DNA of 32,699 bases from Acidobacteriota bacterium (GTDB lineage: Bacteria > Acidobacteriota > UBA6911 > RPQK01 > JACQSY01): the NCBI GenBank assembly GCA_016211085.1, contig JACQSY010000051.1, positions 1 through 32,699 of the forward strand, given 5' to 3'. Each line of letters opens with the position of its first letter. Position 1 is the first letter of the stretch. Of the stretch, positions 1-9,239 are shown piece by piece. The notes below the pieces were generated by a model, which ran no database searches, was not told where the DNA came from, and saw only the letters and a list, made by a program, of their open reading frames with translations. A program made the position numbers and the translations under genes.

Positions 1-54
1 GAAGCAGGCCAGGGCTTCGTTCGCTCCGCTCACTTCGCCCTGGCCTGCTTCTTT
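1..54. terminator. Strong hairpin at the window edge
   Basis: Bases 1-15 and 37-51 are perfect reverse complements (15 bp, GC-rich), with a 21-base loop that contains TTCGCTCCGCTCAC. Only a short TTT follows on the plus strand. It is probably the terminator of a gene to the left of the window, or a copy of a dispersed hairpin element. A loosely similar TTCGCTACGCTCAC occurs at 17767-17780. Confidence 0.5.
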
Positions 55-195
55 GAAAGGTAACTTCTGAGTTCTTTCATACTTCTCTTCCCTAAAACCC
101 GAATCCTCACCAAGGGGGTACGATCTCTATTCCGTTTCCCAACCACCGCGGGAAGAAGACTTGTATGTGGACCGAGACTAAACGATGATGGAAAG

Positions 196-2427
196 ATGGT
201 CTCCACACACAACAAAACGCTCTGGTTTAAAAAGACAAGCTCCTTTCTAGGGCTGTTACTTTTGCTTTGCGCCTTCAGCCATGCACAGGGACTCGAGTCG
301 CTGCGCGGCAAAGTGACCCGGCATCGGTTGAACAACGGACTCACCTTTCTGTTGATGGAGCGTCATACCAGTCCCACCATTTCTTTCCACCTCTATTACG
401 ACGTAGGGTCGGTCAACGAACACCTCGGACAAACGGGAATCGCTCACCTCTACGAGCACATGGCTTTTAAAGGGACACAGACCATCGGAACACGCAATTA
501 TGAAGCCGAATTCAAGATCATGGAGCAGATCGATCAGGTCATGGACGAGTTGATTTCCGAACAGGATCAGCGCTCGCCTGATGCGGAGAAAATCAGGCGG
601 CTCCAGGAAGAGGTGGAGAAGCTTCAACAGGAGCAGAAGAAGTACATCGTGGATAACGAGCTTGGGCAGCTTTACGAGCGACACGGCGCAACCGGCTTGA
701 ACGCAACCACTCAAATGGATGCGACCGAATACTTCGTGAGCCTTCCTGCAAACAAGCTGGAACTATGGGCGCGAATCGAATCCGACCGGATGGCCCACAC
801 CGTCCTCAGGCAGTTTTATTCAGAACGAGACGTGGTCATGGAGGAACGGCGTCGTAGCGTGGATACCCAGCCCTTCGGCAAGCTCTACGAAAATTTCATT
901 GTACAGACGTTTGTTGCTCATCCCTATGGCCAGCACTCCGGAATTGGCTGGGAGGCGGATCTGCGCAGGATCACGCGCAAACAAACAGAGGACTTTTATC
1001 GAAAGTACTACACGCCTGCCAATACGTTTGTCTCGATAGTCGGGGACTTCAAGACGGCGGAACTAGTGCCATTGCTCGAAAAATATTTCTCGTCGATTTC
1101 CGCAGGCTCCAGGGCGCCCCGGGTGCATACCGTTGAACCTCCCCAGCAGGGGGAGCGTCAGGTTACCGTTGAATACCCTTCGCAACCATTTCTGTTCATC
1201 GGTTATCACCGGCCTGATGTGAACCATCCTGATGATGTGGTCTTCGACGTAATTGAAAGCATCCTTTCCTCCGGGCGCACATCCCGGCTTTACAAGTCTC
1301 TCATTGAAGAGAAGAAGGTCGCGGTTCAGGCGAGCGCCCGGGCCCACCCATTTCTCATTTATGGGAAATATCCCTCTCTCTTTCTTTTTGTCGGAGTCCC
1401 GCTGGCGCCGCACACCCCTCAAACGGTCAAGGACGCCATACTTGCCGAAATTGAGTTGCTCAAAACCGAGCCGGTCTCCCAAAGAGAGTTGCAAAAGACA
1501 TTGAATAAGCTGGACGCCGCCTTTCTTCGCGGTTTGCGGTCAAACGCCGGACTGGCTCGGACTCTGGTTCAAACCGAAGCCTTGACGGGAAACTGGGAGA
1601 CGCTTTTGGACCTGCGGGCTAAATACACGGCTGTCAAACCTGAGGACATCCTGCGCGTGGCCCGGCAATATTTCACTAGGCAAAACCGTACCATTGCTTT
1701 CCTACAGCCTCCTGCGGATACTCCCTCGCAACCACGTCCTGCCTCAGGTTCGACGGCAGATGACCCTAAAGCCCGAGAGAAACTTCTGGAGGTGGTCGCG
1801 GCTCACGGCGGCAGCCGGAATATCCAGGCGATCACTACGCGGAAAACGGACTCGCAGTTCATGATGGTGTCGAGCCAGCTGAAGGGCATTGCAACCAGCT
1901 TGATTTCCTATCCGGAGAAAACGCGTACAGAAATCTCGCTGGGCCCCCAACAGGTCGTGCAGATCCTCAATCATGACAAAGGCTGGTTGGTCCTGCCCGG
2001 CGGCGCACAACCGGCCCCCCCACATATCCTCCGGCAACTGCAGATTTCTTTTGAGAAGGATCCGCTGATGCTGCTCAAGATGGGCCTCCAAAAGGAAAGT
2101 GCAGTGCGCCAGATGGATCCGCTTAGTGTGGCCGGTCGCCCCGTGGGGCGTCTTCTGCTGTTTACTCCTCTGGGACGGGAGTACCAGATCCATTTCGATC
2201 TGGAGAGTGGCCGCCTGACCAGAGTTTCTTACAAGACTGTAAACGAGGCGGGACAGGAAACCGAGGCCTATGATGAATTCGAGGATTTTCGTGAAGTCGG
2301 AGGCATTCAGGTTCCCTTCACGTTACACAGCTACCATGCGGCTCAAAAAGTCCTCACACAGAAAATTACCAGGCTCGAATTTAACGTCCCCCTCGAGCCC
2401 TCGCTGTTTGAACCACCTGCTAACTGA
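196..2427 (+). CDS. Secreted M16 zinc peptidase with a C-terminal LolA-like extension
   Basis: 743 residues with an N-terminal signal peptide (hydrophobic stretch about 17-28, then SHAQ). The inverted zinc motif HLYEH is at 84-88, and the distal ligand lies in the ERDVVMEE helix (E210/E217), so the zinc site looks intact. The H88 to E217 distance is about 50 residues longer than usual in M16, because a charged, coiled-coil-like insertion occupies about 107-160. The second M16 half (about 250-510) lacks the usual R/Y substrate-binding tyrosine. Residues about 525-743 are not peptidase: a HGG-type start and alternating beta pattern resemble LolA/LolB-like outer-membrane beta domains (inference). 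The gene is followed 28 bases later by an M16 partner without zinc site, so the two probably form a heterodimer. The start has only a weak ribosome site but fits the signal peptide. Confidence 0.9.
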   Translation: MVSTHNKTLWFKKTSSFLGLLLLLCAFSHAQGLESLRGKVTRHRLNNGLTFLLMERHTSPTISFHLYYDVGSVNEHLGQTGIAHLYEHMAFKGTQTIGTRNYEAEFKIMEQIDQVMDELISEQDQRSPDAEKIRRLQEEVEKLQQEQKKYIVDNELGQLYERHGATGLNATTQMDATEYFVSLPANKLELWARIESDRMAHTVLRQFYSERDVVMEERRRSVDTQPFGKLYENFIVQTFVAHPYGQHSGIGWEADLRRITRKQTEDFYRKYYTPANTFVSIVGDFKTAELVPLLEKYFSSISAGSRAPRVHTVEPPQQGERQVTVEYPSQPFLFIGYHRPDVNHPDDVVFDVIESILSSGRTSRLYKSLIEEKKVAVQASARAHPFLIYGKYPSLFLFVGVPLAPHTPQTVKDAILAEIELLKTEPVSQRELQKTLNKLDAAFLRGLRSNAGLARTLVQTEALTGNWETLLDLRAKYTAVKPEDILRVARQYFTRQNRTIAFLQPPADTPSQPRPASGSTADDPKAREKLLEVVAAHGGSRNIQAITTRKTDSQFMMVSSQLKGIATSLISYPEKTRTEISLGPQQVVQILNHDKGWLVLPGGAQPAPPHILRQLQISFEKDPLMLLKMGLQKESAVRQMDPLSVAGRPVGRLLLFTPLGREYQIHFDLESGRLTRVSYKTVNEAGQETEAYDEFEDFREVGGIQVPFTLHSYHAAQKVLTQKITRLEFNVPLEPSLFEPPAN

Positions 2428-2455
2428 GGCCGGCCCCAGCCGGGAGCGGATTGCT

Positions 2456-3850
2456 ATGAAAATTCGATGGCTACTATTTCTTCTGGCATTTAACGCCACA
2501 TTGGCACAGTCGGTACAAAACTTGTCTTTTCCTCCCCTCAACTTCAAGCCTCCCCAGGCAGCCGAGAGACAGCTTCAAAACGGAATGACCGTGTTCTTAC
2601 TCGAGGATCACGAGTTGCCGACCATTTCCGCCTTTGCCATGATTCGCACCGGAGGCATTTATGAGCCGGCAGACAAGCTGGGTCTTGCCGAACTTACGGG
2701 AGCCGTGATGCGCTCTGGAGGAACCCGAGCGCTCAGCCCTTTAGAACTGAATGAGCGTCTGGAGTTCATTGCCGCCTCCGTGGAGACTTCCATCGGCGAT
2801 GAGTTTGGACAGGCCACGTTTTCCGTGCTCAAAAAAGATCTCGAAAATGGTCTTGAGCTATTCAGCAGCGTGCTGCGTGAGCCGGCTTTCGACCCGGCTC
2901 AGTTTGAGCTGTCCCGCGAGCAGCTTCGGGAAGGCATTCGCCGACGCAATGACTTCCCTTCCTCAATAGTCTCGCGTGAATACACAAAGCTTGTCTACGG
3001 AGCTGACCACCCCCTGGCACGTACCGTGGAAATGACTCACCTGGACCGCATTCAACGGGAGGACCTGGCGGCTTTTCACCAAAAATATTTCCATCCCAAT
3101 AATATTATTCTCGGCGTCTCCGGTGATTTCGACTCGGACGAAATGATGGTGCTCCTGGAAAAACATCTGGGAGATTGGAAACCTGTCACCATAGATTTTC
3201 CGGAAGTGGCCGGCGTCTCCACCGAGTTGAATCCATCCTTGAATTACATTGCCAAGGACATCAACCAGACCAACATTCGCCTTGGCCATCTGGGGATCAA
3301 ACAGAGCAATCCGGATTATTTCGCGGTGACCGTAATGGATACGATTCTGGGAGGAGGCTTTTCTTCCCGCCTGTTCCGGACTATCCGTAGCGAGCAGGCG
3401 CTTGCCTACAGCGTGGGAAGCCACTTCGGCGCAGGCATGCGTGAATATGGAATATTCTCAGTGTTTCTGGAAACAGCAGCGGGTTCCACCCTGCGGGCGG
3501 TGCAGTCTTCGGTGGAACAAATTCGAAGGATGCGTGAAACTCCAGTGACACCCGAGGAGCTGGAAATCGCCAAGGAATCCGTGCTTAATTCTTTTGTATT
3601 CGCCTTTGACAATCCTGCTGAGATTGTCAATCGCCAGGTGCGCTACCGGTTCTTTGCACTCCCTTCCGACTACCTGGAGAAATACAGAGATCGCGTGGCA
3701 AGTGTTTCCGCGCAAGACGTTTTGGACGCAGCTCGCAAATATCTGAATCCCGACCGCCTTACCATTCTGGCGGTCGGGCCTGAAACAGCAAGAAAAGCGC
3801 TCTTCACGTTGGGCGGCGTGCGTGAACTCCCTCTGGAAACGGCTCGATGA
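2456..3850 (+). CDS. Secreted M16 peptidase homologue, zinc-less partner subunit
   Basis: 464 residues. The ATG at 2456 is preferred because it directly precedes a signal peptide (KIRWLLFLLAFNATLAQ) and has GGGAGCGGA upstream; an in-frame upstream extension would overlap the previous gene and has no signal peptide. The position of the HxxEH motif reads ELTGA (79-83), so zinc binding is lost. The second half keeps the glycine-rich loop and R/Y motif of M16B substrate binding (GGGFSSRLFRTIR followed by LAYSV). In known M16B heterodimers one subunit carries the zinc site and the other the R/Y pair; this gene and the one before it fit that division exactly. It ends 6 bases from the convergent mdh stop. 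Confidence 0.9.
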   Translation: MKIRWLLFLLAFNATLAQSVQNLSFPPLNFKPPQAAERQLQNGMTVFLLEDHELPTISAFAMIRTGGIYEPADKLGLAELTGAVMRSGGTRALSPLELNERLEFIAASVETSIGDEFGQATFSVLKKDLENGLELFSSVLREPAFDPAQFELSREQLREGIRRRNDFPSSIVSREYTKLVYGADHPLARTVEMTHLDRIQREDLAAFHQKYFHPNNIILGVSGDFDSDEMMVLLEKHLGDWKPVTIDFPEVAGVSTELNPSLNYIAKDINQTNIRLGHLGIKQSNPDYFAVTVMDTILGGGFSSRLFRTIRSEQALAYSVGSHFGAGMREYGIFSVFLETAAGSTLRAVQSSVEQIRRMRETPVTPEELEIAKESVLNSFVFAFDNPAEIVNRQVRYRFFALPSDYLEKYRDRVASVSAQDVLDAARKYLNPDRLTILAVGPETARKALFTLGGVRELPLETAR

Positions 3851-3856
3851 AAGGCG

Positions 3857-4831
<975 letters not shown>

Positions 4832-6082
4832 CTACATGTTTTCGATGATTGCAAATCCAAACTGGCTGGTTTTTAGAACAACCGCACCCTCCATCTGCCT
4901 CTCCAGATCGTAAGTCACTCTTTTCTGAGAAATCGTCTTGCTCAGTCCGGAATATACAAGGTCGGAAGCCTCTTTCCATCCCAGGTGGTCCAACATCATT
5001 ACGCCGGACAAGATCAAGGATCCCGGGTTCACCTTATCCTGGCCTGCATATTTGGGAGCTGTGCCGTGAGTGGCCTCAAACAGGGCTGCCTCATCTCCAA
5101 TGTTGGCCCCGGGCGCCATTCCCAAACCGCCGATTTGAGCCGCACAGGCGTCGGAAAGATAGTCACCGTTCAGGTTGGGAGTCGCCAAAATCTCGTACTC
5201 GTCGGCGCGGAGCAGGACCTGCTGGAAGATGCTGTCGGCAATGCGATCGTTGATCATCACCTTGCCCTCAGGAATCTTGCCTTTGTGCTTTTCCCAGATC
5301 TCGTTTTCATCAATCACGGAGTCTGCGAATTTCTCTTTGGCTAACTCGTAACCCCAGTCGCGAAAGGCTCCTTCAGTGAACTTTTGAATGTTTCCTTTGT
5401 GGACCAGCGTCACCCGCTTACGGCCGTGCTCAATCGCGTACTGGATCGCTTTGGATACCAGCCGTTTGGTTCCAAATGCAGAGATGGGCTTGATCCCTAT
5501 CCCAGAACCTTTGCGTATGTTTTTGTTAAGGCGCGTATTGATGAAATCTATCAGCTGGTCTGCTTCCGGGGTTCCGGACTGCCACTCGATGCCCGCATAC
5601 ACATCTTCGGTGTTCTCCCGAAAGATCACCATGTTGACCTTGTGGGGTTCTTTAACCGGAGAAGGAACTCCGGCGATATAACGCACAGGTCGAACGCACG
5701 CATACAGATCCAGAATCTGCCGCAAAGCCACGTTCAAGCTGCGAATGCCGCCGCCGATGGGCGTGGTAAGGGGCCCTTTGATGGCAACCCGGAACTCTGA
5801 AATGGCCTCCGTGGTCTCTTTGGGAAGCCACTCATCGAAGTTTTTCACCGCCTTCTCGCCTGCGTAAATCTCGGTCCACTTAATCTCGCGCTCTCCCTGG
5901 TAAGCCTTCTTAACAGCCGCATCCAGGACTCGCACGGTGGCGTTCCAAATATCCGGACCAATTCCATCACCTTCAATAAACGGAATGATCGGCCTGCGCG
6001 GGACCTTCAAGTGTCCTTTTTCGATCTCAATCCTCTCACCTCGTTCGGGTACTACCGGTTTTGCTGACTTCATGGTTTTCAT
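4832..6082 (-). CDS. icd: NADP-dependent isocitrate dehydrogenase
   Basis: 416 residues, the length of the E. coli enzyme, which it resembles throughout. It oxidatively decarboxylates isocitrate to 2-oxoglutarate. Visible are IEGDGIGPD, the substrate loop [13 protein letters not shown] (the serine corresponds to the one phosphorylated by IDH kinase in enterics), [11 protein letters not shown], the metal-binding [15 protein letters not shown], and [11 protein letters not shown]. The Lys-Tyr in APKYAG and the Tyr and Arg in VTYDLER match the NADP-binding residues of E. coli Icd, so NADP specificity is expected. The ATG at 6082 is preferred to an upstream TTG at 6100; a further in-frame ATG at 6073 is possible. 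A sigma-70-like promoter lies just upstream. Mdh follows in the same operon. Confidence 0.96.
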   Translation of the reverse strand: MKTMKSAKPVVPERGERIEIEKGHLKVPRRPIIPFIEGDGIGPDIWNATVRVLDAAVKKAYQGEREIKWTEIYAGEKAVKNFDEWLPKETTEAISEFRVAIKGPLTTPIGGGIRSLNVALRQILDLYACVRPVRYIAGVPSPVKEPHKVNMVIFRENTEDVYAGIEWQSGTPEADQLIDFINTRLNKNIRKGSGIGIKPISAFGTKRLVSKAIQYAIEHGRKRVTLVHKGNIQKFTEGAFRDWGYELAKEKFADSVIDENEIWEKHKGKIPEGKVMINDRIADSIFQQVLLRADEYEILATPNLNGDYLSDACAAQIGGLGMAPGANIGDEAALFEATHGTAPKYAGQDKVNPGSLILSGVMMLDHLGWKEASDLVYSGLSKTISQKRVTYDLERQMEGAVVLKTSQFGFAIIENM

Positions 6083-6131
6083 AGCTTTTTTCTCTTTCAA
6101 ATTTAGTACTAACTAAAAATTTCAGAAGGAA

Positions 6132-6158
6132 TTTATACGACGCGCCGAGGGGGGTCAA
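6132..6158 (-). promoter_or_regulatory. Candidate sigma-70 promoter of icd-mdh
   Basis: On the minus strand TTGACC (6153-6158) and TATAAA (6132-6137) are separated by 15 bases, about 50 bases before the icd start. The spacing is short but both boxes are close to consensus, and the site lies in the non-coding gap between the M20 gene and icd. Confidence 0.5.
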
Positions 6159-6326
6159 TATTAAATCTTCATAGTACGGTTGGGCGGGTGAAATGCCCCA
6201 CTCCAGTTCATCAACCTGAAACAGTTTCAAACCGCGCCAACGGCATGGGCCGTTCGGAAGACTTCAAGGAAATCCCAGGGAACTGTTTTCGGGAAGGGAT
6301 CAGGCCAAACTGCGTGATGACGGCAG

Positions 6327-7469
6327 TTAAAGACGCTCGACGAGGCGAGCGAGCAGGGCCACCCGCTCTGACAAGGCAGCGAGTTCAATGTGCTCGTCCA
6401 CGGCGTGTGCGCCGCCGCCATTGACTCCCAGGCCATCCAGCGTGGGGATGCCCAAGGCTGCTGTGAAGCTCCCGTCACTACCCCCGCCGGTTCCTCCCTC
6501 ACGCAGATCAATGCCCATTTCCGCCGCTATCAGCCGAGCCTGTGCAAAGAGTTCCTCGGTGCGGTGCGTGCGAAGCATGGGAGGACGGTTCACTCCACCC
6601 AGGACTTCCAGTTGAACTCCCGGTATGTGAGGCGACAGCTTGCGCATGTCTCCTTCAATTCGGGATGCCTCCTCGAGCGTTCGGAAACGTGCATCCACAG
6701 TGGCCTCTGCATATTCCGGAATGACGTTTTCACGCGTTCCACCGTGCGCTTTGGTCACGTTGACGGTCGTACCCAGTTCGGGGTTGGACAGCGCCTGGAT
6801 GCGCACGATTTGTCTGGCAAGTTCTTCAAGAGCATTCAAGCCTTTTTCAGGTTCGAGTCCAGCATGAGCAGCGCGGCCCCTGATTTTCAGCGTAAAATCG
6901 GCTACGCCTTTTCTGAAGGTCTTCAACACTCCCCCCGCAAGGGGGGGTTCCGTCAGGAGCACCATCTGCGACTGGCGGGCAAACTCTTCGATCAAGGCGC
7001 GGCTTTCGTTGCTGCCGATTTCCTCGTCAGTGGTATACAGGAAACGAATCTTTTTGCGCGGACGCAAAAGAGAGCGGTTCAGGTACTCCTGAATCTTCAT
7101 GGTGGCCGCGACTCCTGATTTCATGTCGAAAATTCCGGGGCCGTAAAGCCGTCCATTTTCAATTCGGAAAGGGTTGCGTTGCAGACTGCTCAGTTCCCAC
7201 ACCGTATCGATGTGACAGAGCACGAGAATTCTTTCAGGAGAGCTTCCTTCCCACTCGGCCCAAATGATATCTCCCACAGTAGACCGCTGCTCAAAGCGTG
7301 GTTCCAGGCCACATTGGCGAATGTGATCGGCTAGAAAATGTCCCAGACGATCCACAGCCTGCTTTTCGGTTGATGGACTTTCCATTTCCACCAGTTGACG
7401 GAGCAATTCCACCATCTGGTCGAGTTCGGACTCGACTGTTTTAATCAGATCTCGATGCGTCACCTTCAC
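6327..7469 (-). CDS. M20 family metallopeptidase, carboxypeptidase G2-like
   Basis: About 380 residues. Di-zinc M20 motifs are in order: LCHIDTVW (metal His and catalytic Asp), GPGIFDMKSG (bridging Asp), TTDEEIGS (catalytic Glu pair), a dimerisation domain opened by GRAAHAGLEPEKG, and the late metal His in GLGVNGGGAHAVDEH. These are closest to glutamate carboxypeptidase (CPG2)-like and ArgE/DapE-like enzymes, which release or deacylate amino acids. No signal peptide is seen, so it is probably cytoplasmic. The start is uncertain: GTG at 7469 or 7463 is likely, both inside the end of the DapF-like gene, so translation is coupled. Succinyl-DAP desuccinylase (DapE, also M20) would make sense beside a DapF, but the motifs look more CPG2-like, so the substrate is unknown. 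Confidence 0.88.
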   Translation of the reverse strand: MKVTHRDLIKTVESELDQMVELLRQLVEMESPSTEKQAVDRLGHFLADHIRQCGLEPRFEQRSTVGDIIWAEWEGSSPERILVLCHIDTVWELSSLQRNPFRIENGRLYGPGIFDMKSGVAATMKIQEYLNRSLLRPRKKIRFLYTTDEEIGSNESRALIEEFARQSQMVLLTEPPLAGGVLKTFRKGVADFTLKIRGRAAHAGLEPEKGLNALEELARQIVRIQALSNPELGTTVNVTKAHGGTRENVIPEYAEATVDARFRTLEEASRIEGDMRKLSPHIPGVQLEVLGGVNRPPMLRTHRTEELFAQARLIAAEMGIDLREGGTGGGSDGSFTAALGIPTLDGLGVNGGGAHAVDEHIELAALSERVALLARLVERL

Positions 7470-8325
7470 CCCAATAAAACTGAATCTCCGCAATGAAGAC
7501 CGCTTCTCCGCTCAGCACGATCTCTCTTCCCAGCGACCAATCCACTATCTGCACACCGGTTTCAGTGACGACCCTGACCGGCGGCTGGACTTTTCCCTGA
7601 CGGATGGCACAAACCGCTGCGCCACAGGCGCCCGTACCTGATGAAAAAGTAGGCCCGACTCCTCTCTCCCAAATCTGGATGCGAATCTGATTGACCCCTT
7701 CCACTTTCGCGAAGCTTACGTTGGTCCGTTCAGGAAATCGAGGATGCCTTTCCAAGGCTGCTCCGATGCGTTCAAAACGAGAGCGGTCGGGAAACTCATC
7801 TACAAAGACAACGCATTGGGGATTCCCCACGGAAACCGCGCTGACTTTGACCTGTTGTCCGCCCGCTTCAAGGAGCAAATCCTGAACCTCCTCCAAACCC
7901 TTCGCTGCTTCAAAGGGAATCTTAGCCGGGTGAAATTGCGGCAGTCCTAGATTGGAACGAAATGCCCAGCTGCCGGCTGCGGTCCTGTGCAGATGGTATT
8001 GTTTGCGACCGGATGAGGTCTGCAAAATCGTTAACGGCCCCTGAATATGACCGTGCTGATGAAGAAAAGCGCAGGCACACCGGGTTCCGTTGCCCGACAT
8101 GCCGGCTTCGCTTCCATCGCGGTTGAATATTCGTACAGCGAAGGCTCCATCTTGAGGGCTGGTCTTAACAAGAATACATCCATCCGCACCCACACCCCTG
8201 TGGGTATCACAAATGTTCACAGCGAATCTCGAGTACTGCTCTTCTGAAATCTGCCCGGCTGGAACAACCAAGAAATCGTTCCCGTAGCTGTGATACTTTG
8301 AGGCGGAGATCGTTTTTAAGCTCAT
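7441..8325 (-). CDS. dapF: Diaminopimelate epimerase-like protein with Ser/Ser active site
   Basis: 294 residues with the two-lobed DapF fold signature: YHSYGNDF near the N-terminus, HRGVGADG, NRDGSEAGMSGNGTRC, GNPQCVVFVD, ERTNVSFA, and ERGVGPTFSSGTGAC. DapF converts LL- to meso-diaminopimelate for lysine and peptidoglycan using two cysteines, one before GNG and one before G-S/T-G. Here both are serine (S77 and S229, codons TCG and TCA), and the usual GNPH reads GNPQ. The protein may therefore be a divergent DapF, a racemase or isomerase for another amino acid, or a PhzF-like non-racemase. It overlaps the M20 gene downstream. The start codon has no clear ribosome site, but a good promoter lies 35-63 bases upstream. 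Confidence 0.8.
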   Translation of the reverse strand: MSLKTISASKYHSYGNDFLVVPAGQISEEQYSRFAVNICDTHRGVGADGCILVKTSPQDGAFAVRIFNRDGSEAGMSGNGTRCACAFLHQHGHIQGPLTILQTSSGRKQYHLHRTAAGSWAFRSNLGLPQFHPAKIPFEAAKGLEEVQDLLLEAGGQQVKVSAVSVGNPQCVVFVDEFPDRSRFERIGAALERHPRFPERTNVSFAKVEGVNQIRIQIWERGVGPTFSSGTGACGAAVCAIRQGKVQPPVRVVTETGVQIVDWSLGREIVLSGEAVFIAEIQFYWGEGDASRSD

Positions 8326-8359
8326 AAGGCGGCGCGTTACTGCTCTTTAGAAAATCCGG

Positions 8360-8388
8360 ATTATCCTATGGCAGGCTGTTATTTGCAA
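8360..8388 (-). promoter_or_regulatory. Candidate sigma-70 promoter of the dapF-like / M20 pair
   Basis: On the minus strand TTGCAA (8383-8388) and GATAAT (8360-8365) are separated by exactly 17 bases. The site lies in the 84-base gap after ppsR and reads into the DapF-like gene, so this pair need not depend on the upstream sugar operon. Confidence 0.6.
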
Positions 8389-8409
8389 AAGGCAGAATGA
8401 GCGGTCTAG

Positions 8410-9234
8410 TCATTGTACGAACTGAAGCTTGCGGTCCTTGCCAAAGAGGATATCCAGGACTTCCTGAGAAGCCTCCTCAATCGACTTACCAGTGACATCG
8501 ATAACGGGCCACAACGGGTGCTCGTTATAAATTATTTGAGCGTATTGCAGTTCTTCGAGGATGCGGCGTGGCTCCGCATAAGTACTCTCTTGCAAACCCA
8601 TCTGCTTGAGGCGGGCGCGGCGAATCTCTGAAAGCCTGAAGGGGTCGATGGTCAGGCATGCTATGCGGCCCTGGTCGATTCGAAATAATTCCGAAGGGAG
8701 CTCAAGACCCAGTACGACCGGAATGTTGGCCACTTTCCACCCCTCCTGGGCCAGGTAGATGGAAAGGGGTGTCTTTGAGGTTCTGCTCACGCCCACGATG
8801 ACGATATCCGCCGTTTCCAGGTCCTTAATCGACCGACTGTCATCGTGCTGAATGGCGTATTCAATGGCCTCAATTCGCGCGAAATAATCTTCGTCCACCT
8901 GATGCAACAGACCTGGCTGGGAGACCGGCTCTTCTTTGAAAAACGCTTCCAATTCGTCCATGAGAGGACCCAGCAAGTCGATGCATTCCGTGCCTGATTC
9001 CCTGGCTGCGTTTCTCAGCAGACGCCGCAACTCCTCATGCGCAAAGGTATAAAGCACCAGAGTGCGATTCTTGGCCGCTGTCTCAGTGATCTCCCGAATC
9101 CGCTCTTCGTCACGGACGTTGGCGAAGCGGGTGATGAGGGCCTCTCGTTTGAACTGCCGCATGGCGGCTTTGAGCATTCGGTAAGCCGTCTCGCCCGTAC
9201 CGTCGCTGACTACAAAAACATGAAAAGCTTCCAT
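8410..9234 (-). CDS. ppsR: PEP synthase / pyruvate phosphate dikinase regulatory protein (DUF299)
   Basis: 274 residues, typical for the family. It is a bifunctional kinase/phosphorylase that inactivates (ADP-dependent) and reactivates (phosphate-dependent) PEP synthase or pyruvate phosphate dikinase. Visible are the opening VSDGTGETAYRML, the nucleotide-binding GVSRTSKTPLSIYLA followed by KVANIPVVLG, and the C-terminal PVIDVTGKSIEE. The ATG at 9234 begins 5 bases after the stop of the mutase gene; a TTG at 9243 overlapping that stop is an alternative. Its target enzyme is not in this window. Being last in a hexose-phosphate operon suggests coordination of PEP formation and gluconeogenic sugar supply, which is inference. 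Confidence 0.93.
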   Translation of the reverse strand: MEAFHVFVVSDGTGETAYRMLKAAMRQFKREALITRFANVRDEERIREITETAAKNRTLVLYTFAHEELRRLLRNAARESGTECIDLLGPLMDELEAFFKEEPVSQPGLLHQVDEDYFARIEAIEYAIQHDDSRSIKDLETADIVIVGVSRTSKTPLSIYLAQEGWKVANIPVVLGLELPSELFRIDQGRIACLTIDPFRLSEIRRARLKQMGLQESTYAEPRRILEELQYAQIIYNEHPLWPVIDVTGKSIEEASQEVLDILFGKDRKLQFVQ

Positions 9235-9239
9235 TGGTT

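Noticed and set aside
256..714. Long minus-strand frame opposite the first M16 gene
   Set aside because: Antisense shadow of a well-supported gene; no family features.
3751..3776. 8-bp inverted repeat (CGACCGCC / GGCGGTCG) as a terminator for mdh
   Set aside because: It lies inside the M16 coding region and has no T-run on the minus strand.
6239..6254. Hairpin AACGGC/GCCGTT after the M20 gene as a terminator
   Set aside because: Only 6 bp and no T-run; the icd promoter downstream makes a terminator plausible but this one is not convincing.
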